Assembly (NCBI GenBank): GCA_027311945.1
Contig: DAICXZ010000021.1
Span: 1-34,419, forward strand
Direction of reading: 5' to 3'
From: Erythrobacter sp.
Lineage (GTDB): Bacteria > Pseudomonadota > Alphaproteobacteria > Sphingomonadales > Sphingomonadaceae
DNA: 34,419 nt
Made by a program: the position numbers and the translations under genes. Every line of letters begins with the position of its first letter. Position 1 is the stretch's first letter. Below are positions 7,041 through 15,474 of this stretch, piece by piece. The notes under the pieces are model-generated. The model was not told the DNA's origin and did no database searches. It saw nothing but the letters and a program-made list of their open reading frames with translations.

Positions 7041-9815
7041 GTGAGCCTTCCGACGATCCCCAAGCAGCGCGCGGTCATAGACCGGCGTGCCCTCGCCCAG
7101 AAGATAACCCGCGTGGTCGAGGACAAGGGAGCCGAGGCCGGACGCGGCGAGATTGTGGAGCTGCTGCGCACCACGCTCGCCGCTGGCCGTGAAGAGATGG
7201 CTCGCAGACTGACCGAGCGCCCGAGTGCGGGCCACGAAATCGCACATGGCCATGCCTTCCTCGCGGACCAGCTGATCCGCGTGGTCCACGACCATGTGAT
7301 CGACAACGTCTATCCCTCGCACAACCGCAGCACCGGCGAGCGGCTGACGCTGGTCGCGGTGGGTGGGTATGGCCGCTACGAGATGGCGCCGCATTCGGAT
7401 ATCGACATTGCCTTCCTCACCCCCGGCAAGCCGACCGCCTGGTGCGAGCAGGCGATCGAGGCGATGCTCTACTTCCTGTGGGACCTGAACCTTACCGTCG
7501 GCCATTCGAGCCGCTCGCTCGACGAGATGGTGCGCATGGCAAAGGAAGACCTGACGATCCGGACCGCGCTGCTTGAAGGGCGGTTCCTGTGGGGCGATCA
7601 GGCTCTGTACGACGAGGCCACCGCCCGCTTCTTCGCCGAAGTGGTGAGCGGGAGCGAAAAGCGCTTCGTGGCCGAGAAGCTGGCCGAACGCGATGCCCGT
7701 CACAAGCGAATGGGCGATTCGCGCTATGTCGTCGAACCCAATGTGAAAGACGGCAAGGGCGCGCTGCGCGACCTGCAGACGCTCTACTGGATCGGCAAAT
7801 ACGTCTACCGCGTGCGCAATGCCGCCGAGCTGGTCGACAAGGGGCTGTTCACGCAGCGCGAATACGGCACCTTCCGCCGGGCGGAATCGTTTCTGCTGGC
7901 GGTGCGCGCGCACCTGCACACCATCGCCAAGCGCGGCGAGGACCGCCTGACCTTCGACCTCCAGCGCGAGGTGGCGCGGCGGATGAACTATGCCGACCGC
8001 CCCGGCAAAAGCGCGGTCGAGCGGTTCATGCAGTTCTTCTTCCTGCAGGTGCAGCACGTCGGCCACCTCACCGGCGTGTTCCTCGCGCACTTCGAGGAGG
8101 AAGCTGTCGACAAGGGGCGGGTGGCGGAGTTCTTCTCCTCGTTCCGCAACAAGAAGGCGGAGAAAGTCTCGGGCTACCTGATCGATGGCGGGCGGCTGGC
8201 CGCGCCGGATGACGACTGGTTCCAGCAAGATCCGGTCCGCCTGATCGAGATCTTCGCCGTCGCCGAAGCCGAGGGGGTGGAAATCCACCCCGCTACCTTG
8301 CGGATGCTGCGCCGCGATTCGGGCCTGATCAACCGCGCGCTGCGCCGCGAGCCGCGCGCCAACAAGCTGTTCCTTGATGTGCTGTCCGGTCACAAGGACC
8401 CCGAAACCGTGCTGCGCGCGATGAACGAGTCAGGCATATTCGGCCGCTTCGTGCCCGATTTCGGCAAGGTCGGCGGGCAGATGCAGTTCGACATGTATCA
8501 CCATTACACGGTCGACGAGCATACGATCCGCGCCATCGGCCTGCTGGCCAAGATCGAGCGCGGCGAGTTTGCCGATGATCACCCGCTCGCCACCCAAATC
8601 CTGCCCAAGATCGCCAATCGCCGCGTGCTCTATGTCGCGACGCTGCTGCACGACATCGCCAAGGGCCGCGGCGGCGATCATTCGCTGCTCGGCGCGGAGG
8701 TGGCGCTCAAGCTGTGCCCACGGATGGGGCTCGACGAGGACGAGACCGAGCTGGTCAGCTGGCTGGTCGCCAAGCACCTCTTGATGAGCGCAACGTCGTT
8801 CAAGCGCGACCTTACCGATTACAAGACGATCACCGATTTCGCAGGCGAAGTCAGCTCGATGGAGCGGCTGCGGCTGCTGACGGTGCTCACCATCGTCGAT
8901 ATCCGCGCGGTCGGCCCCGGTATCTGGAACAGCTGGAAGCGCCAGCTTCTGTCCGAGCTATACGAGCTGACCGAGGAGCGCCTACGGCTCGGGCACAAGG
9001 CGCATGGCCGCGAGGCGCGCGTGGCCGACAAGAAGGCGCGGGTGGCCGAGATTCTCGGGCCCCAGGCGGACCTGATCGAGGAGCTGGAGGACCGCTTCGA
9101 CGATTCCTACTGGATCGCCGAGCCGGAGGACATCATCGCCATCAACCTGCCGCACTATGCCGCAGCGCGAGAGCTTGACCACAAGCTGTCGATCCACACC
9201 GAGTTCTATCCCGCGCTGGGTGCCACGCTCGTCACCGTGATCGGCGACGACCATCCCGGCCTGTTCTTCCGCATTGCCGGCGCCATCCATCTGGCGGGCG
9301 GCAACATCATCGATGCGCGCATCCACACCAATCGCATCGGCAAGGCGGTCGACAACTTCCTGGTCCAGGACCCGCTGGGCAAGCCGTTCGACGAACCGGC
9401 GCAGTTGCAACGGCTGAAGACGGCGATCGAGGATGCTCTGGCCAACCGGATCGACATCGTGCCCCGGCTGGAAAAGCGCCCGCTCAAGAGCCGCCGGGCC
9501 GAGAACTTCCGCGTCAAGCCGCTGATCCTGTTCGACAACGAAGCATCGAACCGCTTCACCGTCATCGAAGTCAACGCGACCGACCGGCCCGCACTGCTCA
9601 ACCGGCTGACGCGGGCGATGTTCGAAACCAGCCTGCTGATCAACTCGGCCCACATCACGCAATATGGCGAGCGCGCGGTCGACACCTTCTATGTGACCGA
9701 CCTGCTGGGTACCAAGATCACCAGCAAGGAGCGGCTCGACAAGGTTCGCCTGGCCCTGCTCGAGGCAATTGCCGCTGGCGAGCCCGATTATGAAGGCGAA
9801 GAAGCCGCCGCTTGA
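7041..9815 (+). CDS. glnD: [Protein-PII] uridylyltransferase / uridylyl-removing enzyme
   Basis: A 924-aa bifunctional nitrogen sensor that uridylylates PII when glutamine is low and de-uridylylates it when glutamine is high. The nucleotidyltransferase domain carries GGYGRYEMAPHSDIDIAF (about residues 107-124) with the two catalytic Asp residues. The HD phosphohydrolase domain has LLHDIAKGRGGDHS (about 534-548). Two ACT domains follow, starting near 727 (VIGDDHPGLFFRIAGAI) and 839 (NATDRPALLNRLTRAM), which bind glutamine. Length is normal for alphaproteobacteria. The start is GTG 7041, the first start codon of the frame; no strong Shine-Dalgarno is visible, so a start a little downstream is possible. 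No glnB or glnK is in the window. It stands alone on its strand. Confidence 0.96.
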   Translation: MSLPTIPKQRAVIDRRALAQKITRVVEDKGAEAGRGEIVELLRTTLAAGREEMARRLTERPSAGHEIAHGHAFLADQLIRVVHDHVIDNVYPSHNRSTGERLTLVAVGGYGRYEMAPHSDIDIAFLTPGKPTAWCEQAIEAMLYFLWDLNLTVGHSSRSLDEMVRMAKEDLTIRTALLEGRFLWGDQALYDEATARFFAEVVSGSEKRFVAEKLAERDARHKRMGDSRYVVEPNVKDGKGALRDLQTLYWIGKYVYRVRNAAELVDKGLFTQREYGTFRRAESFLLAVRAHLHTIAKRGEDRLTFDLQREVARRMNYADRPGKSAVERFMQFFFLQVQHVGHLTGVFLAHFEEEAVDKGRVAEFFSSFRNKKAEKVSGYLIDGGRLAAPDDDWFQQDPVRLIEIFAVAEAEGVEIHPATLRMLRRDSGLINRALRREPRANKLFLDVLSGHKDPETVLRAMNESGIFGRFVPDFGKVGGQMQFDMYHHYTVDEHTIRAIGLLAKIERGEFADDHPLATQILPKIANRRVLYVATLLHDIAKGRGGDHSLLGAEVALKLCPRMGLDEDETELVSWLVAKHLLMSATSFKRDLTDYKTITDFAGEVSSMERLRLLTVLTIVDIRAVGPGIWNSWKRQLLSELYELTEERLRLGHKAHGREARVADKKARVAEILGPQADLIEELEDRFDDSYWIAEPEDIIAINLPHYAAARELDHKLSIHTEFYPALGATLVTVIGDDHPGLFFRIAGAIHLAGGNIIDARIHTNRIGKAVDNFLVQDPLGKPFDEPAQLQRLKTAIEDALANRIDIVPRLEKRPLKSRRAENFRVKPLILFDNEASNRFTVIEVNATDRPALLNRLTRAMFETSLLINSAHITQYGERAVDTFYVTDLLGTKITSKERLDKVRLALLEAIAAGEPDYEGEEAAA

Positions 9816-10132
9816 TATGGCCCTGGGCCAGCGCGCGCCGGCTCATGGGTGAGGCATTGTGATCAGGGTATGACAAGGCCGACTTGTTGCCGCACCCTTA
9901 ATCGGGTGGCCTCTGTGGTTGACCGTACAAGAGCGGAGTCGCCTCGACCTTCAGGCCGAAATAATTACAATATATTGTTTTAAAACGATTTTATAAATTT
10001 GCGCGGCGCTGAATGCGGTTAAGCCGAGCTTTATGAATAAGTATATTTACTTATGCCACCCATTGTGGAAAATTGTGGACCACATCCAGATATGTGATGA
10101 CACGTAGTTTGGTGACATGAAGGAAAGCAGCA
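9816..10132. promoter_or_regulatory. 317-bp intergenic region with AT-rich, palindrome-dense core
   Basis: The first half is ordinary GC-rich sequence with only a weak CACCC/GGGTG hairpin (9893-9908) after glnD. From about 9958 to 10055 the composition turns sharply AT-rich. It contains a perfect 12-bp palindrome ACAATATATTGT (9967-9978), an adjoining 10-bp palindrome GTTTTAAAAC (9977-9986), and an inverted repeat ATAAGTA-TATT-TACTTAT (10037-10054). These look like protein-binding sites in the promoter of the regulator starting at 10133, whose ribosome site is AAGGAAAG (10119-10126 region). No RNA gene or small ORF is evident. Promoter boxes could not be placed with confidence. Confidence 0.5.
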
Positions 10133-10762
10133 ATGGTCGCTCAAGCACAGGCAATGGCCCCCCTCGATCGCATTTATGTCATCGATTCTGACAGCCGTCG
10201 CCGCGCGCAGATCGCCAAGATGAGCTATGAAGTCGGCCTCCATGCCGAGCCGTGTCAGGATCTCGAGGAATTCGCGAAGCTGGTGCGACGTGATGGCTAT
10301 GTGCTTTCGGCCGACAACGCGGATACCGCTTCCATCGCTGAAGTGATGCGTTCGACCCAGGCGGTCGAGTTCAGCCTTCCCGCTTCGGTCTATTCGGAAG
10401 ATCCCACGCCGCAGCGAATTGTTTCGGCCATGCTGAACGGCGCGCTCAACTATCATGTCTGGCCGCTCACCAAGGAAGACCTCCAGCGCGCTGTCACCAT
10501 GACGCCCGAGCAGATTTCGCTCGCTCGTTTGCGCTCGAAGCAGTCGGCCGCAAACGCCGCGATTGCCCAGCTTTCTCCGCGCGAGGTCGACGTGCTGCGC
10601 CAGATGACGCACGGCCACTGCAACAAGGTGATTGCGATCAACCTCGGCATCAGCCCGCGCACGGTGGAAATCCATCGCGCCAACCTGCTGAAGAAGCTGC
10701 CGATGCAGTCGACCTCGGACGCGATCCAGATCGGCATCTACGCGGGCCTCGACGAAGACTAA
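10133..10762 (+). CDS. LuxR/FixJ-type regulator with degenerate receiver domain
   Basis: A 209-aa transcription regulator. The N-terminal half (about 12-125) has the outline of a response-regulator receiver: RIYVIDSDSRRR gives the acidic pair region, but the position of the phospho-acceptor Asp reads VLSADN (S59/A60), and the conserved Lys-Pro near its end is replaced by VWPLTKED. It is therefore unlikely to be phosphorylated in the usual way. The C-terminal half (about 146-205) is a clear LuxR-type helix-turn-helix: LSPREVDVLRQMTHGHCNKVIAINLGI and SPRTVEIHRANLLKKL. ATG 10133 has AAGGAAAG upstream. It is preceded by an AT-rich gap with palindromes, possibly its own operators. Its TAA overlaps the stop of the convergent unknown gene. 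The target genes are not evident. Confidence 0.88.
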   Translation: MVAQAQAMAPLDRIYVIDSDSRRRAQIAKMSYEVGLHAEPCQDLEEFAKLVRRDGYVLSADNADTASIAEVMRSTQAVEFSLPASVYSEDPTPQRIVSAMLNGALNYHVWPLTKEDLQRAVTMTPEQISLARLRSKQSAANAAIAQLSPREVDVLRQMTHGHCNKVIAINLGISPRTVEIHRANLLKKLPMQSTSDAIQIGIYAGLDED

Positions 10763-11148
10763 GGGGCTGACAGCCGCAAGCCGATCTCGCAGATGGCGCG
10801 TACGGTTGCCCGCGCCACCGAACTGTCGCGTGTCTCCACCTCCACTTCGTCCAGCCGGAGGGTAATCGCGGCCTTCTCGGCGTGCCGGTCAGCGGTGAGG
10901 GCAAAGTCGAATGCCTCGCCGATCAGCGAAAAGGCTGCGGTCTGGCGCGATTGCAGCAATAACCGTTCGAACATGTCTTCCGGCAACCTCGGGAAAAACC
11001 ACTGGCGCAGCGGCATCGGAGTCAGCACCAGCAAGTGATAGAGCCTGCGCAGACAAGCAGGGTCTTTAGCCTCCGGCAAGATCGCCATGGAGGTGATGAT
11101 AGCTTTTAGGCGCGTCCTCCATAGTTCGGGATGCAGCGGTTCAAGCAT
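10759..11148 (-). CDS. Conserved-looking hypothetical protein, 129 aa
   Basis: A 129-aa soluble protein that I do not recognise. It begins MLEPLHPELWRTRLKAIITSMAILPEAKDPACLRRLYHLL (in pieces) and is mostly helical in appearance, with many Leu, Arg and Ala residues, no signal peptide and no membrane segment. ATG 11148 is used; a GTG directly upstream (11151) is the alternative. Codon use matches neighbouring genes and the opposite strand has no plausible protein, which supports coding. The TAG stop overlaps the TAA of the LuxR-type regulator in a shared CTAA, so the two genes are transcribed towards each other. No function can be inferred. Confidence 0.6.
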   Translation of the reverse strand: MLEPLHPELWRTRLKAIITSMAILPEAKDPACLRRLYHLLVLTPMPLRQWFFPRLPEDMFERLLLQSRQTAAFSLIGEAFDFALTADRHAEKAAITLRLDEVEVETRDSSVARATVRAICEIGLRLSAP

Positions 11149-11287
11149 CACAGGCGACCTTTGTCCAACAGCTGCACGGGCGACGAGGCCCGGCTAAGCC
11201 ATCCTTGCTATGGACTATCGACCTTGTGATTAACGCAACACGACTCTCAGGAACCACCCATAGTCAGCAGAGGTGAATGCGCGAACC

Positions 11288-11956
11288 TTAGCTCTCGCGC
11301 GCACCGATGAGCGCGCTGCCGACGCGCAGGTGCGTTGCGCCAAGCTTCGTCGCAGTCGCAAAGTCGCCGCTCATGCCCATGCTGCGACCCGGAAGGCCGT
11401 GATCATCGGCCAATTTGGCCAGCAACGCGAAGAACGGTGCCGCCTCGATGCCTGCTGGGGGAACGCACATCAGCCCGATCACCGGCAGTTCGGCCGCGCG
11501 CGCCTGATCGAGCAGACCCGGCAGATCGGCAATCGCACAGCCGCCCTTTTGCGGCTCTGAGCCGATGTTCACCTGCACGAACAGGTCCACCCGCTTGCCC
11601 TGCTTGTCCATCGCCTTGGCCAGCGCGGTCACCAGCGAGGGCCGGTCGAGCGCGTGGATGCAATCGAACAGCGCCACCGCGTCCTCCGCCTTGTTCGACT
11701 GCAACTGGCCCACGAGATGAAGCGCAACGTGGCCGTGGCGCTCGATCAGCTCGGGCCACTTACCCTGTGCTTCCTGCACCCGGTTCTCGCCGAACACGCG
11801 CTGGCCCGCCTCGATCAGCGGGGTGATCGCCTCGGCCGGGTGCGTCTTGCTGATCGCGATCAGGGTGACGTCTTCCGGCTTGCGGCGGGCGATCTTGCAG
11901 GCCTGGGCCACTTCGGCGCGGACTGCGGCCAAACGGGAACTCGCATTCTCAGTCAT
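11288..11956 (-). CDS. yggS: YggS/PLPBP-family pyridoxal-phosphate homeostasis protein
   Basis: A 222-aa single-domain PLP-binding protein of the YggS/PROSC family, cytoplasmic, involved in keeping vitamin B6 and amino/keto-acid pools balanced rather than catalysing a known reaction. The PLP lysine is K37 in IAISKTHP. Other family blocks are FGENRVQEAQGKWPEL, HLVGQLQSNKA, VNIGSEPQKGG, GLMCVPP and the phosphate-binding C-terminal SMGMSGDF and ATHLRVGSALIGARE. Length is normal. The start ATG 11956 lies 20 bp from the divergently transcribed ThiE-like gene, so the two share a very small promoter region. In many bacteria yggS neighbours cell-division or proline genes; here it does not. Confidence 0.93.
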   Translation of the reverse strand: MTENASSRLAAVRAEVAQACKIARRKPEDVTLIAISKTHPAEAITPLIEAGQRVFGENRVQEAQGKWPELIERHGHVALHLVGQLQSNKAEDAVALFDCIHALDRPSLVTALAKAMDKQGKRVDLFVQVNIGSEPQKGGCAIADLPGLLDQARAAELPVIGLMCVPPAGIEAAPFFALLAKLADDHGLPGRSMGMSGDFATATKLGATHLRVGSALIGARES

Positions 11957-11976
11957 GCGAGCGCTATAGCGAGGCC

Positions 11977-12528
11977 ATGCACCAGCGCCAGCCCCGTCCT
12001 GAACTCCCGAACCTGTGGCTGCTTTCGGACGCGCGCAACGACATCGTCCTTGAAACGGCCCTCAAACGCCTGCCGCGCGGCAGCGGCTTTGTTTACCGGC
12101 ACTATCACCTGCCCCCGCACGAGCGGATCGCGCGCTGGTGGACCTTGCGCGACCTGTGCCTTGCGCGTGGTCACCTCACGGTGCTCGCCGACAGCGCGCT
12201 GACCGCCCGCGAATGGGGCGCCGAGGGCACCTATGGCGCACCGCTCGCGCTCTATCCGCAGCGCGCCGGGCTGGTGCAGATCGCCACCGCGCACTCCATG
12301 CGCGAGATCGCGCAGGCCAACCGCAAGCGCGCCGACGCAGTGATGCTGTCACCCGCCTTTGCCACCCGCTCCCATCCGGGCGCCCCGTGCCTCGGGTCGG
12401 TGCGCTGGCACCTGCTTGCCGCTCATGCGCAGATGCCCGTCATCGCGCTCGGCGGCATGACCACGCAGACGGCCCGCAGGCTCGGCGCTCAGCGCTGGGC
12501 GGCAATCGACGGTCTGAGCTCGCTCTAG
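11977..12528 (+). CDS. Thiamine-phosphate-synthase-like (ThiE/TenI fold) protein, divergent
   Basis: A 183-aa protein resembling a compact ThiE/TenI TIM barrel. LWLLSDARND matches the first strand, IATAHSMREIAQANRKRADAVMLSPAFATRSHPGAPCLG matches the SAHS and SPvFpT phosphate/pyrophosphate region (in pieces, residues about 107-145), and VIALGGMTTQTARRLGAQRWAAI matches the last phosphate-binding strand. The family's GVHLGQxD block is not recognisable; the corresponding stretch reads GAEGTYGAP. It is also about 25 residues shorter than typical ThiE. It may be a diverged paralogue that is not a true thiamine-phosphate synthase. It is divergent from yggS and 68 bp upstream of ftsK on the same strand. 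Confidence 0.75.
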   Translation: MHQRQPRPELPNLWLLSDARNDIVLETALKRLPRGSGFVYRHYHLPPHERIARWWTLRDLCLARGHLTVLADSALTAREWGAEGTYGAPLALYPQRAGLVQIATAHSMREIAQANRKRADAVMLSPAFATRSHPGAPCLGSVRWHLLAAHAQMPVIALGGMTTQTARRLGAQRWAAIDGLSSL

Positions 12529-12596
12529 CCGCCAAGCTTGACCCCGCCGCCCCCGTCTGCGATTCTCGCAGCGGGACGCTTATCGAGGACACCCAC

Positions 12597-14969
12597 ATGG
12601 CAAGCCGCTCTGCCCCATCGGCGGGGACAAATGACAGCGCGGACTGGCGCGCCGTCTTCCGCTATTCGCTGACCCGCAGCCTGCAGCTGACCGGGGCCGT
12701 GCTGCTGTTCGCCTTCACGCTGTTCCTCGCCGTCGCGCTGCTAAGCTACACCCAGACCGACGCCTCGCTTTCTACCGCGGCGGGCGACACCATCGGCAAC
12801 TGGATGGGCGCGCCGGGCGCCATAGTGGCCGATCTTGCGCTGGGCACCTTTGGCTTCGTGTCGGCGCTACTCCTCCCGCTCACCTTCGTGTTCGGCCGCA
12901 AGCTGTGGCGCGACGCCGACGAGGACGAGCACTGGGACGGGCGCTGGTGGCGCACGGTCGGGCTGCTGGTGGTGGCGATGGCGCTGCTCTCCAGTGTGCT
13001 CTCGCTGGTCTCGACCCCGCGCGACTGGAGCCTGCCCGCCTCGACCGGCGGCCTCGTCGGCCTGCTGGGGGAACGGCTGATCACCGCGCTCGCTTCGCTG
13101 CTACCCGCAGGCGTCCAGCCCTGGGCGATTGGCGCGGCGGGTGTGGCCTGCCTCTTCGGTGGAGCGATGCTGGCGGGCCGCGTCTTTGCGCTTGATTGGA
13201 GCCGTTTCCTCACCCTGCCCGAGCTGATCCGCAATCCGCCCCGGCTGTCCACGCCCGCCAACCCCTTCCGCGAGGAAGCCCGCCAGCGCCAGCGCAAGGC
13301 CGACACCCTGCCCGAGGCGGAGGACGATGGCGATGTGGGCGACGAGCCCGCCGCCTCCCCCGCCGCTGCGCGCCGGCAGACCACGATTGTCGATCCCGCC
13401 GCCGCCCCGCGCCGGGCCACCCCGTCGAAGGCCAAGGACCAGACCGACCTTTTCGCCGACTACCAGCTGCCCGGCCTCGACATCCTGGCCGATCCGCCCG
13501 AGCAAAGCGGCCCCAAGCTCGACAAGCTGGCGCTCGAGCGCAATGCGCGCCTGCTCGAAACCGTGCTCGACGACTTCAACGTCAAGGGCGAAATCACCGC
13601 CGTGCGTACCGGTCCCGTGGTCACGATGTACGAGCTGGAGCCTGCCCCCGGCATCAAGGCCAGCCGCGTGATCGGCCTTGCCGAAGACATCGCCCGCAAC
13701 ATGAGCGCGATCTCCGCGCGCGTGGCGCCAATCCCCGGCAAGACCGTGATGGGCATCGAACTGCCCAACGCCCAGCGCCAGATGGTCAACTTCAAGGAGA
13801 TGGTCGCCTCGGCTGCCTTTGCCGATCACTCCGGATCGCTGCCGATCATCCTTGGCAAGGATATCGCAGGCGAGCCGATCGTGGCCGACCTTGCCGCCAT
13901 GCCTCACCTGCTGGTGGCAGGCACCACCGGCTCGGGTAAGTCGGTCGGGCTGAACACGATCCTCTTGTCGCTGCTTTACCGCTTCGGGCCGGACCAGTGC
14001 CGGATGATCCTGATCGACCCCAAGGTGCTCGAACTGAAGAGCTACGAGCATATTCCGCACCTGCTGGCCGAGGTCGTGACCGAGCCGCCCAAGGCCGTGC
14101 GCGCACTGAAGTGGGCGGTCGAGGAGATGGAGCGGCGTTATCGCATGATGAGCGATGTGGGCGCGCGCAACCTCGCCGGGTTCAACGAGCGTGTCCGCGC
14201 CGCCGCCGCCAAGGGCAAGCCGCTCCAGCGCACGGTGCAGACCGGATTCGACCCCGACACCGGCGAACCGCTGATCGAGGAGGAACTGCTCGAATATGCG
14301 GTGATGCCGCAGATCGTGGTCATCGTCGACGAGCTGGCCGACCTCATGCTGGTGGTCGGCAAGGAGATCGAGGGGCTGATCCAGCGCCTGTGCCAGAAGA
14401 GCCGCGCGGCGGGCATTCACGTGATCACCGCCACCCAGCGCCCTTCCGTGGACGTCATCACCGGCGTCATCAAGGCCAACTTGCCCACACGGATCAGCTT
14501 TGCCGTCTCCAGCCGCATCGACAGCCGCACCATCATCGGCGAACAGGGCGCCGAACAGCTGCTGGGCAAGGGCGACATGCTCTACAAGCCGCTTTCGGGC
14601 GCGATCATGCGCGTGCACGGCCCGTTCGTATCCGACGAAGAGGTCGAGCGCGTGGCCGAGCACTGGCGCAAGCAGGGCACTCCGCAATATGTCGATTCGG
14701 TCACTGAGGAGCCGGCCGACGGCGGCTTCGATTTCGAGGACGAGTTCACCGCTTCCGACAATCCGGACGAGCGCAAGTACCGCCAGGCCTGCCAGATCGT
14801 GATCGAAAACCAGAAGGCGTCGGGCTCCTGGCTCCAGCGGCAGATGGGCGTTGGCTACAACACCGCGGCCAAGTGGATCGAGCGGATGGAGGAGGACGGC
14901 CTCGTCGGCCCGGCCAACCATGTCGGCCGCCGCGACATTTACCGCGACAAGGATGGCAATCCGCTCTAA
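12597..14969 (+). CDS. ftsK: DNA translocase FtsK
   Basis: A 790-aa division-associated DNA translocase that anchors at the septum and pumps chromosome ends apart, activating XerCD recombination at dif. The N-terminus has about four membrane helices (residues about 30-205). An acidic and Ala/Pro-rich linker spans about 240-305, short compared with E. coli FtsK. The motor has the alpha/beta domains with LETVLDDFNVKGEITAVRTGPVVT at the start (in pieces), Walker A GTTGSGKS (442-449), IDPKVLELKSYE, and Walker B VVIVDELADLM (D578). The C-terminal gamma winged helix (about 725-785), which reads KOPS sequences, includes ASGSWLQRQMGVGYNTAAKW and ends HVGRRDIYRDKDGNPL. ATG 12597 was chosen because upstream sequence in this frame is a shadow of the ThiE-like gene. 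Confidence 0.95.
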   Translation: MASRSAPSAGTNDSADWRAVFRYSLTRSLQLTGAVLLFAFTLFLAVALLSYTQTDASLSTAAGDTIGNWMGAPGAIVADLALGTFGFVSALLLPLTFVFGRKLWRDADEDEHWDGRWWRTVGLLVVAMALLSSVLSLVSTPRDWSLPASTGGLVGLLGERLITALASLLPAGVQPWAIGAAGVACLFGGAMLAGRVFALDWSRFLTLPELIRNPPRLSTPANPFREEARQRQRKADTLPEAEDDGDVGDEPAASPAAARRQTTIVDPAAAPRRATPSKAKDQTDLFADYQLPGLDILADPPEQSGPKLDKLALERNARLLETVLDDFNVKGEITAVRTGPVVTMYELEPAPGIKASRVIGLAEDIARNMSAISARVAPIPGKTVMGIELPNAQRQMVNFKEMVASAAFADHSGSLPIILGKDIAGEPIVADLAAMPHLLVAGTTGSGKSVGLNTILLSLLYRFGPDQCRMILIDPKVLELKSYEHIPHLLAEVVTEPPKAVRALKWAVEEMERRYRMMSDVGARNLAGFNERVRAAAAKGKPLQRTVQTGFDPDTGEPLIEEELLEYAVMPQIVVIVDELADLMLVVGKEIEGLIQRLCQKSRAAGIHVITATQRPSVDVITGVIKANLPTRISFAVSSRIDSRTIIGEQGAEQLLGKGDMLYKPLSGAIMRVHGPFVSDEEVERVAEHWRKQGTPQYVDSVTEEPADGGFDFEDEFTASDNPDERKYRQACQIVIENQKASGSWLQRQMGVGYNTAAKWIERMEEDGLVGPANHVGRRDIYRDKDGNPL

Positions 14970-14982
14970 CGGGCGCGCCGCC

Positions 14983-15474
14983 ATGACCAAACGCGCGTCC
15001 GCCAAGCCTGCCCCTGCTGCCAAGACGGTCGGCTGGCTCGAGCATGTCGATCTGCCCGAGTTGGGGCTCTACGGGGAGAAAGCCAAGATCGACACCGGCG
15101 CGCGCACTTCGTCGCTCCATGTTGACCGCATCGCGCCCTATGTCGACGAGAACGGGCAGCACCGCGCGAAGATCACCAAATATGTCCGCCATCCCGGAGA
15201 ACGGCGCAAGACCGTGCATTGGGACGTGGAAATCCGCGATTTTCGCAGCGTGAAAAGCAGCAACGGCGCGGTCGAGGAGCGGGTCGTGATCGCGACCATG
15301 CTGAAGCTCGGAACCGTTGCTCGCAAGCGCGAGTTTACGCTGACGAATCGCAAGGAAATGCGCTATCAGATTCTTGTCGGTCGCAAGGGACTGGGTAAGC
15401 TGTTCCTTGTCGACCCTTCCGCCAAATTCCTGCTCGATGAACTGCCTGCGAAGGCCAAGGACCCTACCGCATGA
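14983..15474 (+). CDS. RimB-like retropepsin-type protease domain protein (PF05618 family)
   Basis: A 163-aa protein of the so-called ATP-dependent zinc protease/RimB family, which has an aspartyl-protease-like fold. The key motif is [16 protein letters not shown] with D37-T-G-A40, and [17 protein letters not shown] near the C-terminus is the second family block. The first 15 residues are Lys/Ala/Pro-rich and probably disordered. ATG 14983 is 13 bp after ftsK. The stop overlaps the start of rimK in ATGA, so the two are translationally coupled. In Pseudomonas a rimABK operon links this family to RimK-dependent modification of ribosomal protein S6; the same partnership is inferred here, without rimA. 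Confidence 0.82.
   Translation: MTKRASAKPAPAAKTVGWLEHVDLPELGLYGEKAKIDTGARTSSLHVDRIAPYVDENGQHRAKITKYVRHPGERRKTVHWDVEIRDFRSVKSSNGAVEERVVIATMLKLGTVARKREFTLTNRKEMRYQILVGRKGLGKLFLVDPSAKFLLDELPAKAKDPTA

Noticed and set aside
7035-8393. 452-aa minus-strand open frame opposite glnD
   Set aside because: Shadow of glnD; no recognisable motifs.
13101-15023. 640-aa open frame on the minus strand across ftsK
   Set aside because: Shadow of ftsK in GC-rich DNA; no domain resemblance, rich in His/Arg/Gly/Asp typical of antisense frames.
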